A stretch of 64,000 nt of DNA, from the NCBI GenBank assembly GCA_022710715.1, contig JAKLGJ010000003.1:422558-486557 (forward strand). The letters run 5' to 3'. This DNA is from Candidatus Omnitrophota bacterium. GTDB taxonomy: Bacteria; Omnitrophota; Gorgyraeia; Gygaellales; Profunditerraquicolaceae. The notes beneath the pieces are model-generated. The model saw only the letters and a program-made list of their open reading frames with translations, was not told the origin of the DNA and made no database searches. Shown here piece by piece: positions 33,720 to 43,000 of this stretch (position 1 is the stretch's first letter; each line of letters starts with the position of its first letter). A program made the translations under genes and the position numbers.

Positions 33720-33990
33720 ATGATCTCCGTAGTTATTTTCAATCCCTGCCCCCGTGATCGATTATCAATGTCCCGCCCGCTTGGCCGCGGGCTTCGTTGT
33801 GCCCCGCGTCACCGCTTCGGCCTTGCTGGTCCCCTTCGGGGAGGCTTCGCACGGCAAGGCCTTCGCTGGGCGCTCGCTAGGCCGCTCGCTTCTTGCTAGT
33901 GCAGTGCGTGTGCGGCTCGGCCGGCTGGCGGCTGGGTGGGGGCAGCCGCCAGCCGTCGCGTCCAATTCAAGTATTAAAAAATGAGCGGTT
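33720..33990. other. GC-rich structured island, no gene recognised
   Basis: A sharply GC-rich stretch sits in a GC-poor surrounding. It contains a perfect 13-bp inverted repeat CGGCTGGCGGCTG (33922-33934) with its complement at 33943-33955, and CCCCTTCGGGG and GCCCGC/GCGGGC hairpins. A 76-codon plus-strand frame (33754-33984) exists, but its composition looks like a by-product of GC content. The remainder of 33204-34148 holds the IS remnant and hairpins only. Confidence 0.5.
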
Positions 33991-34077
33991 GTCCGCTTAG
34001 CGCCTGCGCTACGGTAAATACTCTCTGGACGGCGCTAATGCCGCGCCTCTTACGCGCAGTCGTTGCAAAACCGCAGG

Positions 34078-34118
34078 CACAAAGGCAAATTTTGGTGCGG
34101 GCAAAATTTGCCTTTGTG
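34078..34118. terminator. Perfect 17-bp hairpin downstream of phoU
   Basis: CACAAAGGCAAATTTTG and CAAAATTTGCCTTTGTG form a perfect 17-bp stem with a 7-base loop, 30 bases after the phoU stop. There is no T-run, so it may stabilise the 3' end of the pst-phoU mRNA as much as terminate it. Confidence 0.5.
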
Positions 34119-34148
34119 ATCAAATTGAGCCCCGCAAGATCAAAATCT

Positions 34149-34817
34149 TCAGTCTAGCTTTTCAAGATGATGCTTTATTACTTTGCCCTGAACCATATAA
34201 ATCACATCTTCCGCGATATTGGTGGTATGATCGCAAATCCGTTCAAGATGACGAGCAATTAATAAAAGCGCCACAGCGCGAGGCGCAGTACTAGGATCTT
34301 TTGCCATATAATCATTGATTAATTCATCCTGAACCAGATCCCGCAGCTTATCCGCTTCTGAATCGGACAAAACAACTTTTTTTGCCAGATCTACGTCCTT
34401 TTTTACAAAGGCGTCAATAGCATCGTGAACCATATTTTGAGCGATCACCGAAAGCTTAGGTATATCAATGAGAGGCTTGAGAATAGGCTTATCCACCAAC
34501 TCTAAAACGCGTTGCGATATATCTACAGCTAAGTCTGCAATGCGCTCCAGCTCAGCGTTTATCTTCATTCCGGTTGTAATAAACCGAAGATCTTTTGCCA
34601 TAGGCTGGTGCCGGGCGATCAGATCAATACACTTTTCATCAATCAGCAACTCTAAATTATCGATCTTACTATCTGTATTTATGACTTCTTGTGCTCCATG
34701 CTTATCTCGGTTCTTGAGCGCCTCGATTGACTTAAAAATAGCCTCTTGAGCCATAACGCCCATTTTAAGAATATCCTTGTATAAAGTTTCTAATTCCTCA
34801 TCAAAATGTCTTTCCAT
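34149..34817 (-). CDS. phoU: PhoU phosphate-signalling protein
   Basis: The 222-residue all-helical protein is made of two PhoU three-helix repeats (MERHFDEELETLYKDILKMG, and IAQNMVHDAIDAFVKKD). PhoU links the Pst transporter to PhoR and represses the regulon when phosphate is plentiful. It is the last gene of the pst operon, nine bases after pstB. Confidence 0.95.
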   Translation of the reverse strand: MERHFDEELETLYKDILKMGVMAQEAIFKSIEALKNRDKHGAQEVINTDSKIDNLELLIDEKCIDLIARHQPMAKDLRFITTGMKINAELERIADLAVDISQRVLELVDKPILKPLIDIPKLSVIAQNMVHDAIDAFVKKDVDLAKKVVLSDSEADKLRDLVQDELINDYMAKDPSTAPRAVALLLIARHLERICDHTTNIAEDVIYMVQGKVIKHHLEKLD

Positions 34818-34826
34818 ATCTCCTCC

Positions 34827-35582
34827 TTATCCATATCTTCCGGTAATGTAATCTTCTGTGCGCTTATCACGCGGCACAGTGAAAATTTCCTGTGTTCTGC
34901 CAAATTCTATCAATTCGCCTAAAAGCATAAATCCCGTATCATCTGAAACACGCGCCGCCTGCTGCATATTGTGCGTGACTATTATTATAGTATACTTATT
35001 CTTCAGTTCCCTCATTAATTCTTCGACTCTTGAGGTCGCCTGCGGATCCAAAGTAGAACAAGGCTCATCCATTAACAAAACATCGGGTTTAACCGCAATA
35101 AGCCTGGCAATACAAAGCCTTTGCTTCTGTTCCAGGGACAATCTCAAGGCTGATTCATTTAACTTATCTTTCAACTCGTCCCACAAAAGAACACTCTTAA
35201 GGCTTGTCTCGACTATTTCATCCAATTGATCTCTGCTTACGCGTTGCGCATGAATCTTCTGCCCGAAAACTATATTCTCATAAATCGATAAAGGGAACGG
35301 ATTCGGCCGCTGAAAAACCATCCCCACTTTTTTTCGCAACACTACTAAATCTGCCTGAGGGCTAAGCATATTTGTATCATCAATTAAAACCTCGCCCTCC
35401 ATGCGTACTCCATCAATCAAATCATTCATCCGGTTAAATACGCGCAGTAACGTTGATTTCCCACATCCCGAAGGCCCAATAATAGCGGTGATCCTGTTAG
35501 CCTCAAAACTCGAATTTACGCCTTTTAAGGCATGGAAACCGCTGTACCAGAGATTTAAATTCTTAGTGAGTATCTTTGCCAT
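34827..35582 (-). CDS. pstB: Phosphate ABC ATPase PstB, copy 1 (degenerate signature)
   Basis: The 251-residue PstB has an intact Walker A (GPSGCGKST, 36-44), Q-loop ([14 protein letters not shown]), Walker B (LLMDEP) and switch His (VTHNM), but its ABC signature is LSLEQ where LSGGQ is expected. Such a site cannot normally complete ATP hydrolysis in the partner's pocket. The neighbouring second PstB has the complementary defects. It overlaps that gene by one base (TAATG) and precedes phoU. Confidence 0.93.
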   Translation of the reverse strand: MAKILTKNLNLWYSGFHALKGVNSSFEANRITAIIGPSGCGKSTLLRVFNRMNDLIDGVRMEGEVLIDDTNMLSPQADLVVLRKKVGMVFQRPNPFPLSIYENIVFGQKIHAQRVSRDQLDEIVETSLKSVLLWDELKDKLNESALRLSLEQKQRLCIARLIAVKPDVLLMDEPCSTLDPQATSRVEELMRELKNKYTIIIVTHNMQQAARVSDDTGFMLLGELIEFGRTQEIFTVPRDKRTEDYITGRYG

Positions 35583-36328
35583 TATCCAAATTTACCTCTT
35601 ATATAGCCATCGGTGCGCTTGTCTTGCGGTGTTGTAAATATCTTATCCGTCTTATCCAACTCAATAAGCTCGCCGCTTAAAAAGAAAGCTGTTCTGTCAC
35701 CAACTCTCGCCGCCTGTTTTACGTTATTAGTTACCAGGACTATTGTGTATTTCTGCTTTAACTTGATCATCGCGTCTTCTACTTTGGCGGTAGAAATAGG
35801 ATCAAGCCCGGAACATGGTTCATCGAATAAGATCACCTCCGGGCCTACCGCCAGTGTCCTTGCGATACAAAGTCTCTGCTGCTGGCCTCCGGACAATTTG
35901 AAAGCAGATTCATCAAGCCTGTCCTTTACTTCTTCCCACAGATAAGCCTGTTGTAAAGCCTCTTCTACTTTATCTTCTAATACTTTTTTCTTATTTTCTC
36001 CGTGCATTCTGATCCCGTAAGCCACATTCTCGAATATGGATAATGGCAGAGGCAAAGGCAATGCAAACACCATCCCGATCTTGCGGCGCAAAACCTCAAC
36101 ATCGATTCTTTTTATATCTTCCCTTTCCAGTTCTACCGCTCCTGTCATCTTAAAGCTTGTATTAAGATCGTTTAAGCGGTTGAGAGTGCGTAAAAAGGTG
36201 GTCTTCCCGCTATTGGAAGGCCCGATCACGCTTAAGATCTCATTGGATTGAATTTCCATATTCACCTGTTTCAAGGCATGAGTAGAATCAAACCAAATAT
36301 TAAGATCGTGTATTTCAAACTTTACCAT
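35582..36328 (-). CDS. pstB: Phosphate ABC ATPase PstB, copy 2 (degenerate Q-loop and H-loop)
   Basis: The 248-residue paralog keeps the [10 protein letters not shown] signature and Walker B (ILFDEP), but has an altered Walker A (GPSNSGKTT), Ala in place of the Q-loop Gln ([13 protein letters not shown]) and Asn in place of the switch His (VTNNV). With copy 1 it would make a dimer with one complete and one dead ATP site. It overlaps pstA by seven bases and pstB copy 1 by one. Confidence 0.93.
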   Translation of the reverse strand: MVKFEIHDLNIWFDSTHALKQVNMEIQSNEILSVIGPSNSGKTTFLRTLNRLNDLNTSFKMTGAVELEREDIKRIDVEVLRRKIGMVFALPLPLPLSIFENVAYGIRMHGENKKKVLEDKVEEALQQAYLWEEVKDRLDESAFKLSGGQQQRLCIARTLAVGPEVILFDEPCSGLDPISTAKVEDAMIKLKQKYTIVLVTNNVKQAARVGDRTAFFLSGELIELDKTDKIFTTPQDKRTDGYIRGKFG

Positions 36329-37170
36329 TTTTTCTTTTTCCTGAATTTATAGCGGATGATTATAGCTACTAAATTCATAAATAAAACCAGCGTTAATAGT
36401 ACAAATGCGGTGCCGTATCTAATCTTTTCGTCGACATTGGGCACCTGAGTTGAAATAACATACAGATGATACGGCAGCGCCATTGCCTGATCGAAAATAG
36501 ACTTAGGCAGGCGTGGAAGATAAAACGCGGCTACAGTAAATAAAATAGGCGCTGTCTCGCCTGCCGCTCTGCCTAACCCCAATATGGTGCCGGTTAATAT
36601 ACCCGGAATAGCATTCGGTAGAACTATGTGCCTAATGGTCTGCCACTTGCTTGCGCCTAATGACAGGCTTACTTCGCGAAATGATTGTGGCACGCTTTCC
36701 AGGGCCTCACGCGAAGTAGTAATAATGACTGGCAGGATCATGATCCCAAGCGTGAGTGAGCCGGCAAGAATTGATGCGCCGAATTTCAAGAAAACCACAA
36801 AAAGAGCAAGGCCGAATAGTCCGTAAACTACCGAAGGTACGCCTGCTAAATTCACAATTGCCAGTTTAATGATCCGTGTAAGCAAATTGTCTTTGGCATA
36901 TTCGCTTAAATATATCGCAGCCAATAGCCCTATCGGCAACGCAAAAAGTATAGCGCCCGATACCAAATAAAGAGTTCCTACAATTGCCGGGAATATCCCT
37001 CCCGCGCGCATCCCTTGCCTTGGCATATCCGAAAGAAATTGCCAATTAATCGCGGGCAATCCTTTTTGAATAATGACCACGACTATCAGCCCAACCGGTA
37101 TGACTATTAAAAGCGTGGCCAGCAATAAAAAGAAAAATGCAACCCTTTGTGTTCGGTAAGGATTTCTCAT
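36322..37170 (-). CDS. pstA: Phosphate ABC permease PstA
   Basis: The 282-residue permease has six membrane helices and the coupling motif region [20 protein letters not shown] followed by [11 protein letters not shown], the EAA loop that docks on the ATPase. It forms the membrane channel with PstC. It overlaps pstC (ATGA) and pstB. Confidence 0.95.
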   Translation of the reverse strand: MRNPYRTQRVAFFFLLLATLLIVIPVGLIVVVIIQKGLPAINWQFLSDMPRQGMRAGGIFPAIVGTLYLVSGAILFALPIGLLAAIYLSEYAKDNLLTRIIKLAIVNLAGVPSVVYGLFGLALFVVFLKFGASILAGSLTLGIMILPVIITTSREALESVPQSFREVSLSLGASKWQTIRHIVLPNAIPGILTGTILGLGRAAGETAPILFTVAAFYLPRLPKSIFDQAMALPYHLYVISTQVPNVDEKIRYGTAFVLLTLVLFMNLVAIIIRYKFRKKKKW

Positions 37171-38039
37171 TGTTGTCTTTTATGTAAGAATAAATCAGCG
37201 GTTACGTTAATTGCAAAGCTGATAATAAAGAGAACTATACCTATAGCGAACAAAGCAAAATAATGCTCGCTCCCGACTACCGCCTCTCCCATCTCGGCGG
37301 CAATGGTAGCTGTTAGTGTTCTAACGGGCACCAGGATGTTATTTGGCATTACCGCAGCGTTTCCGGTAATCATCATCACAGCCATCGTCTCGCCGATCAC
37401 TCTTCCGATTCCAAGCATAACCGCCGCAAGTATGCCGCTTGACGCGGCTGGAAGCATCACCCGCCAAATCGTCTGCCAATGTGTTGCCCCCAGCGCAAGA
37501 GCACCTTCTTTATATGTCTTGGGAATAGAATACAGCGCATCTTCCGCGATTGAAACTATTGTCGGCATAGCCATAAACGCCAGCATTATTGAACCGGATA
37601 AAGCGGTAAGGCCGGTCGGCAAGTGAAAAATGCTTTTTACTAAAGGCACAAGAGTTATCATACCGATAAATCCTAAAACAACGCTTGGGATCGCCGCCAG
37701 CAATTCTATTCCGGCTTTTAGGATCTCTTTAGTCTTTGCCGGCGCTATCTCGGCAATATAAACAGCGCAACCTACTCCAATAGGGATAGAAATAACCGCC
37801 GCACCCAGAGTAACTAAGAGAGACCCGAGAATTAACGGCAGAATCCCTAACTGAGCAGGCTCCGAGATAGGATACCAGCTCTTACCAAATAAAAACTTAA
37901 AGGGGCCTACAGTGTTAAACACCGCGAGCCCCTCTTTCAACAAAAATAAGAAAATCAGCGCTACAAAGAATATTGAAGCTAACCCGCAGATCACTATCAG
38001 CTTTTCGATAATAAACTCTTTAAACTTACGCACGAGCAC
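37167..38039 (-). CDS. pstC: Phosphate ABC permease PstC
   Basis: The 290-residue permease has six membrane helices and the EAA loop DALYSIPKTYKEGALALGAT. It starts with GTG 38039; GTG 38033, which has AAGG five bases upstream, may be the true start. It follows pstS by 24 bases. Confidence 0.95.
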   Translation of the reverse strand: MLVRKFKEFIIEKLIVICGLASIFFVALIFLFLLKEGLAVFNTVGPFKFLFGKSWYPISEPAQLGILPLILGSLLVTLGAAVISIPIGVGCAVYIAEIAPAKTKEILKAGIELLAAIPSVVLGFIGMITLVPLVKSIFHLPTGLTALSGSIMLAFMAMPTIVSIAEDALYSIPKTYKEGALALGATHWQTIWRVMLPAASSGILAAVMLGIGRVIGETMAVMMITGNAAVMPNNILVPVRTLTATIAAEMGEAVVGSEHYFALFAIGIVLFIISFAINVTADLFLHKRQQ

Positions 38040-38063
38040 CTTCTGTTTTTATCTAACGAAGTC

Positions 38064-38918
38064 CTATCTATTCACCGGCACAAAATCAGTTGCCAGGACG
38101 ATCTCCTGGCCTTCTTTAGAAAGCGCGAAATCTATCAATTTCTTTACCAGGCCTTCCGGTGCGCCGTTAGTATAGAGAAAAAGCGGTCTTGAGATCGGAT
38201 ATGTGCCGCTGATGACATTCTCTATGGTGGGCGTTTCGTATCCCGATTTCTCATCTCTGGCGATAGACAAGGGTTTCTGCTTTTTAGAAATATACCCCAT
38301 ACCGTAATACCCGATAGCCGAAGGATTTCCCGCCACCTCATCAGCGATAGCCTGGGAAGACGAAAGCATTAACGCGTTCGGCGCAAATTCTTCTTTGCTA
38401 GTGGGATCGTTTTTCCTCAATACGTGTTCCTTAAAATAAACGTGGGTGCCGGAATTGACTTCGCGCGATAGCAGCACGATCTTCCCGTCTTTCCCGCCCA
38501 ATTCCTTCCAGTTGGTGATCTTTCCGGTAAAAATCGCTGCCAGCTGATCCGTGGTAAGCGAACTTACCGGGTTATTCGGATTTACCACAACCACAAGCCC
38601 GTCTAATGCGACTTTTATTTCAGTGGGATTGATGCCTTTTTGCTTAGCGAGGGCGATTTCTTTCTCTTTGATATTCCTGGAACTCATGGCAATGTCGCAG
38701 GTGCCGCTTATGAGGCTTGATAGTCCGGTGCCTGATCCACCGCCTGTAACCGCCACGAAATTACTAGAATCTTTTTCCATATACTTTTCGGCCCAAGCCT
38801 GGCCCAGATTAACCATGGTATCCGAACCTTTAACCTGAATTGAGTTTTTATCTTTTGCGGCAAATACGGAAGTTGTAACCGCTGCCATGACCAGAACCAA
38901 TAATACTCTTTTAAACAT
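38064..38918 (-). CDS. pstS: Periplasmic phosphate-binding protein PstS
   Basis: The protein of 284 residues has a signal peptide (cleavage after VFA, about residue 20) and phosphate-binding motifs: KGSDTMVNL, TGGGSGTGLSSLISGTCDIA and SREVNSGTHVYF. It delivers phosphate to PstCA. ATG 38918 has AAGGAGG five bases upstream. The promoter region carries three Pho-box half sites. Confidence 0.96.
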   Translation of the reverse strand: MFKRVLLVLVMAAVTTSVFAAKDKNSIQVKGSDTMVNLGQAWAEKYMEKDSSNFVAVTGGGSGTGLSSLISGTCDIAMSSRNIKEKEIALAKQKGINPTEIKVALDGLVVVVNPNNPVSSLTTDQLAAIFTGKITNWKELGGKDGKIVLLSREVNSGTHVYFKEHVLRKNDPTSKEEFAPNALMLSSSQAIADEVAGNPSAIGYYGMGYISKKQKPLSIARDEKSGYETPTIENVISGTYPISRPLFLYTNGAPEGLVKKLIDFALSKEGQEIVLATDFVPVNR

Positions 38919-38999
38919 TTCTGCCTCCTTGTGTACGAACACAACACCGGCGCAATTCCGCTGAGCGCCGGGTGTTATCTTTGTTTACATGATATTTCA

Positions 39000-39042
39000 A
39001 TTATATTACATCCGCGTGAAGGTAATGTTAAATCTATGTAAA
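39000..39042 (-). promoter_or_regulatory. Pho boxes and promoter of pstS
   Basis: Minus strand: TTTACA (39037-39042), TTAACA (39026-39031) and TTCACG (39015-39020) are direct repeats with exact 5-base gaps, the pattern bound by PhoB/PhoP-type regulators (TT-ACA with 11-bp period). A TATAAT -10 box is at 39000-39005, so the boxes cover the -35 region, as in activated Pho promoters. Confidence 0.75.
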
Positions 39043-39045
39043 ATC

Positions 39046-39702
39046 TTAAAACGCTAATTTTAGCTTCGTACCCAAAACATTAGTATCTACCCACTTCCCC
39101 GAGCTTTTGCTGCGCTGCAGCATATAATACATCTCCGCCTTGAGATTCTTGGTTAGATTCATGGCAAAGCCGGAAGAAAACCTGTTTCGGTTTAATTCAG
39201 TAGCCCCATCAAAACCAATGAAGATTTCGTCCGATAGGTAGGGTTGAATTTCTAACTTGGTATACTTCCAAGGCAATTTTAGGTTAACCTTATTGCGATA
39301 CCTCCAAGAATCATCCTGGTAATCAAAATTGCGGTATTCCATGCGATTACGCTCTTCAATCTTAAATCCTTTTATATCCCAAAGCATCGTTGCGGTTAGA
39401 TAAGGTTCGTTTTCCAGGTTGAATTTTCCTCTCTTTAATTCGTAGATGTGCCGGTATCCGCCTCCTATATTTAACCATTTCTCTATGCTATAGAAGAACC
39501 CGACGTCGTAGTGATGATAGTAAAATTCATTAGCGTTATCTCCCCAACGGAATTCTTCCTCAAACGCTACTTTTGCATTCTTATTGATCTTGAACTCCTC
39601 AACGTCGGTATTCCATATTTGGAAATCACCATCATCGTAAGCATAGACTTTAGCTGTTAAAAGCACGAACACTCCCACTATTGCAAAAATCGTTTTCTTC
39701 AT
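39046..39702 (-). CDS. DUF2490 outer membrane protein
   Basis: The 218-residue protein has a signal peptide (cleavage after VYA) and beta-barrel strands rich in alternating aromatics (FYYHHYDVGFFYSIEKW, KLKLAF at the end), the DUF2490 pattern. Its place between phoR and pstS, and Pho boxes upstream, suggest that it is made on phosphate starvation, perhaps as a porin. Confidence 0.85.
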   Translation of the reverse strand: MKKTIFAIVGVFVLLTAKVYAYDDGDFQIWNTDVEEFKINKNAKVAFEEEFRWGDNANEFYYHHYDVGFFYSIEKWLNIGGGYRHIYELKRGKFNLENEPYLTATMLWDIKGFKIEERNRMEYRNFDYQDDSWRYRNKVNLKLPWKYTKLEIQPYLSDEIFIGFDGATELNRNRFSSGFAMNLTKNLKAEMYYMLQRSKSSGKWVDTNVLGTKLKLAF

Positions 39703-39787
39703 TTTTTCCCCTTTCAGAATTATTGTTTATTCTCAATGTAACTAACCCGCTAAACATCTCACCTCCTTTCTTTTAGTTTCTGAAAGA

Positions 39788-39841
39788 AGTATAGAATGAA
39801 CCTATTAAATCCATTTCTAGGGGAAGTTAAATCCGGGTAAA
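39788..39841 (-). promoter_or_regulatory. Pho boxes and promoter of the DUF2490 gene
   Basis: Minus strand TTTACC (39836-39841) and TTAACT (39825-39830) are 5 bases apart, followed by a TATACT -10 box at 39788-39793. The arrangement is a weaker version of that at pstS and lies in the 160-base gap after phoR. Confidence 0.55.
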
Positions 39842-39861
39842 ATCTTATGCGGGTATTTTTG

Positions 39862-41631
39862 CTACTTGGGAAGGATAAACCAAAACTTTGAACCGAAACC
39901 TTCAGCGCTTTCTACGCCGACGCTGCCGCCATGCAATTCGACAATATGCTTTACGATAGAAAGCCCCAAACCGGTGCCGCCGAGTTCGCGCGAACGCGCT
40001 TTATCTACGCGGTAGAAACGTTCAAAGATTCGCGAAATATCTTTCTCGGGAATACCTATTCCTGAGTCGTCGACGATGACCTTTATTCCTCCATCTTCTT
40101 CTTGGGAATAGATCCGAATAGCGCCTCTTTCTTTATTGAATTTGATCGCATTATCAAGAAGATTAATGAATACATGTTCTAGTCTCTCTTTGTCGGCTAC
40201 AACCGAAATACTATCAGGCAACTCGTTCTTGATCTCAATATTCTTCTTTTTTAATTGCGATTTGAAGCCTGAAATAACGCCTTCGAGCTGTTGCCTTAAA
40301 TTAAAGCTTTTCTTATTAAGCGTTATTTCTTTTGACTCAAGATGCGACAAAGAGAGCAAATCATCGACTAAGCCATTAAGACGTTCGGCATGATCCTGGA
40401 TGATTTTTAAGAAATTGAGATTATTTTCCTTATCCTCCAGTGCGCCCTCAAGGAGCGTTTCCACAAAACCCTTGATAGATGTAAGCGGAGTTTTCAACTC
40501 ATGGGAAACGTTAGCCACAAAATCGCTGCGCACCGTTTCCAATCTTCTCATTTCGGTTATATCATGTATAACTATCAGGCATCCGCTGGCGCTATTATTA
40601 TCAAAGATCGGCGTGGCATTAACTTCAAAGATTCGCTGCACAGGCAAAATGAGGCTGATCTCCGCGGATTGCGGTTTGCGTTCACTAAAAACTCTGTTTA
40701 TGATATCAAAAATATCATTATTGCGTATTGCTTCAAGAAAAACTTTCCCTTCGGTTTCTTTTTTTGAAACGAGGAAGATTTTCTCTATTGCCGGGTTAAT
40801 GGAGATTATGCAAGACGACCTATCAACAACAATGATTCCCTCGATCATACTGTTAAAGATAGCCGAAAGCTTCTGATTCTGCGATTTAATCTCCCTGATT
40901 TTATCCTCTATATCGGCTGCCATTTTATTCAGCGTAGCGGCAAGCTCTCCGATTTCATCTTTAGAGGCCTGGTTTATCTTACGGCTGAATTCTCCTTCGG
41001 AAAATTTCCGGGCAACCTGAATCATTCTGTTAATCGGCCCGATTGTACGGCCTGCCACTATAGAACCTAAAATAAACGCAAGAACTACTGCCAGGATCAA
41101 ACCGATAAGAACAACTCTCCTGGTGGCGAACAATGTTTTTTGGACACTCTCTAAAGGGAGAGCTAACCTCACTACACCCACAACCTCATTTCTATCCGTG
41201 ACCGGCAAAGCTACATAGAGCATATCCATTTTTAACGTCGATGAATAACGCGATTCTATTCCAATAGCGCCGGTTAACGCAGCTTTTATCTCCGCCCGGT
41301 AAAGATGAGTTTCCATCTGTGGAATTTCCGCCTGGGATTTGTCCGAATCGGCCAGAACTGTGCCTTTATTATTAATAATTGTAATACGACTACGCGTCCT
41401 GGCGCTTAACGCCTTTACCAAAGATTCCAAATAAGGGATGTCTTCTTGCTTAAGATACTCAAGAGGGATCTGATTTTCGATCAAATGTGCCTGGGTGACC
41501 AAAGAAGACTGGATATTCTGGAGGGAATTCTTTTCTAAGTTATTATCTAAAAAAAAGGCGATGAAACCAAAAGAAACAAGGATCACAAAAATATAGGAAA
41601 AAATGAGTTTAAGCCTGAAGCTAATCTTCAT
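39862..41631 (-). CDS. phoR: PhoR-type sensor histidine kinase
   Basis: The 589-residue kinase has two membrane helices (about 8-28 and 175-195) around a periplasmic sensor, a HAMP domain, a PAS domain (about 260-360), HisKA with FVANVSHELKTPL (phospho-His) and a HATPase domain (INLLDNAIKFN, DSGIGIP, GTGLGLSIVKH). It overlaps phoB by 11 bases. With PhoU and Pst it senses phosphate. Confidence 0.92.
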   Translation of the reverse strand: MKISFRLKLIFSYIFVILVSFGFIAFFLDNNLEKNSLQNIQSSLVTQAHLIENQIPLEYLKQEDIPYLESLVKALSARTRSRITIINNKGTVLADSDKSQAEIPQMETHLYRAEIKAALTGAIGIESRYSSTLKMDMLYVALPVTDRNEVVGVVRLALPLESVQKTLFATRRVVLIGLILAVVLAFILGSIVAGRTIGPINRMIQVARKFSEGEFSRKINQASKDEIGELAATLNKMAADIEDKIREIKSQNQKLSAIFNSMIEGIIVVDRSSCIISINPAIEKIFLVSKKETEGKVFLEAIRNNDIFDIINRVFSERKPQSAEISLILPVQRIFEVNATPIFDNNSASGCLIVIHDITEMRRLETVRSDFVANVSHELKTPLTSIKGFVETLLEGALEDKENNLNFLKIIQDHAERLNGLVDDLLSLSHLESKEITLNKKSFNLRQQLEGVISGFKSQLKKKNIEIKNELPDSISVVADKERLEHVFINLLDNAIKFNKERGAIRIYSQEEDGGIKVIVDDSGIGIPEKDISRIFERFYRVDKARSRELGGTGLGLSIVKHIVELHGGSVGVESAEGFGSKFWFILPK

Positions 41632-42313
41632 ATTCGAATCTATATCCGTAATTTTTCACCGTCAGAATCCGTTCCGCTTCACTCTTCAGTTTCTTGCGCA
41701 GCGTTCTGATGTGCACATCTACAGTGCGCGTTTGGATCTCCATGGCGTTATCAAATCCCCAGATAGCATCTAAGAGATAATCCCGCGACAGAACCCTCCC
41801 TTTCGCGTTTATTAATGTCTTTAACAGTTCGAATTCTTTTGCGGTGAGCTCTATCGGCTTGCCTTTAATCGCTACGCATATCCTGGAAAAATCCAGGGTT
41901 AAATCTCCGATCTTTAGTACCTCCGGCAGCTTATCTTTCTCTTTTATGCGGCGCAACACCGCTTTTATCCGGGCAATTAATTCCCTCGGGCTAAATGGCT
42001 TGGTTACATAATCGTCCGCGCCTAACTCCAGGCCTACGACTTTATCCGATTCCTGGCTCTTAGCCGTAAGCATAATGATGGGGATAGAAGCGGTTGTGCG
42101 ATTTCCTTTCAAGGTTTTGCAGACCTCAAGCCCATCCATCCCGGGCAGCATTAAATCCAGGATAATAAGATCCGGATGCTCCCGCCCTGCAGACTCCAGA
42201 GCGTCTTCTCCATCATGGGCAGACAAAGTTTTAAACCCTTCTTTCTTGAGATTATACTCAAGCATTTTCACGATATCTTTTTCGTCTTCTACGATTAATA
42301 TGGCCTCTTTCAT
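41621..42313 (-). CDS. phoB: PhoB-type response regulator
   Basis: The 230-residue protein has a receiver domain with the phospho-acceptor Asp in LIILDLMLPGMDG (about residue 53), the switch Lys in VTKPFSPREL, and an OmpR/PhoB winged helix ending in RTVDVHIRTLRKKL and GYRFEYED. It likely binds the Pho boxes at 39.0 and 39.8 kb. Confidence 0.93.
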   Translation of the reverse strand: MKEAILIVEDEKDIVKMLEYNLKKEGFKTLSAHDGEDALESAGREHPDLIILDLMLPGMDGLEVCKTLKGNRTTASIPIIMLTAKSQESDKVVGLELGADDYVTKPFSPRELIARIKAVLRRIKEKDKLPEVLKIGDLTLDFSRICVAIKGKPIELTAKEFELLKTLINAKGRVLSRDYLLDAIWGFDNAMEIQTRTVDVHIRTLRKKLKSEAERILTVKNYGYRFEYED

Positions 42314-42718
42314 GGCGACTCCTTGATGAACTAGATGGATATATCGACACTTATTTTAACAAACAATCCATCCGAGGGCAATTATATTAATCCGTACAAT
42401 AGGCATATAAGAAATAAAAAAGGCTATGATAAGGATTGCTGATCATAGCCTTGCGTTGTGAAGTTTGCCCTATGCTAGCATAGGGCAAGTTGGAGAAAGA
42501 GAAAAATGGGGTCGCACGGATTTCCAATGATCGCGGCCTGATCTTAATATCCAATAATCTATTATAATCCAAAGTTCACGAACCGCAATGAAATTGGCAT
42601 TATAGATCGCTCAGCTTCCCCTATTACTGTCCATTTTGTCCGGAAATTCAAGGAAGGAACTGACACAACCTTCGATGACACCGGAGATTAGCGATGATAG
42701 CGGCTTAAAAGGCGGACA
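42314..42718. other. Intergenic stretch between phoB and the toxin gene
   Basis: About 400 bases without a gene. It contains the promoter region of phoB and the hairpin repeat element at 42415-42520; nothing else is recognised. Confidence 0.6.
42415..42520 (-). terminator. Terminator/repeat element downstream of the toxin-antitoxin pair
   Basis: Minus strand: GCGACCCCATTTTTCTC, a perfect 24-bp palindrome TTGCCCTATG, CTAG, CATAGGGCAA (42465-42488), then GGCTATGAT and ATCATAGCC (42422-42450) followed by TTTTTTATT. The last hairpin is a strong Rho-independent terminator. The unit is related to the element at 29205-29290. Confidence 0.75.
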
Positions 42719-43000
42719 TTAGCGGTATTCCCGCAAATACCGTCTTACGTCATCGTGATTCCCGACTAAAACCAAATAGTATACATCGCCTTCCAACTTC
42801 ATCACCACGCGAAGCCGGATAGACGCTCTTAACTCGTATTTATCGTGATTGATTTTCTTGAATCCCAAACCCGAGGGACGATCGCCACTAAAGAGCATTT
42901 TGTTAAAATCTTCGAGGCTCTCGGCAATCTGCTTTCTTTCTAAAAGCGAGAGTTTCTTAAGAGATCTTTCAAAAGACGGCAATACCGCAATGCTTCTCAT
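42719..43000 (-). CDS. RelE/ParE-superfamily toxin
   Basis: The 93-residue basic protein has the RelE/ParE fold pattern: FERSLKKLSLLERKQI at the start, KYELRASIRLRVVMKLEGD and a YYLVLVGNHDDVRRYL end. Likely an mRNA interferase or gyrase inhibitor kept in check by the upstream AbrB-type antitoxin, whose stop it overlaps. Confidence 0.85.
   Translation of the reverse strand: MRSIAVLPSFERSLKKLSLLERKQIAESLEDFNKMLFSGDRPSGLGFKKINHDKYELRASIRLRVVMKLEGDVYYLVLVGNHDDVRRYLREYR

Noticed and set aside
33754-33984. 76-codon plus-strand frame in the GC-rich island
   Set aside because: No ribosome site and no recognisable domain; several frames are open there because of GC content.
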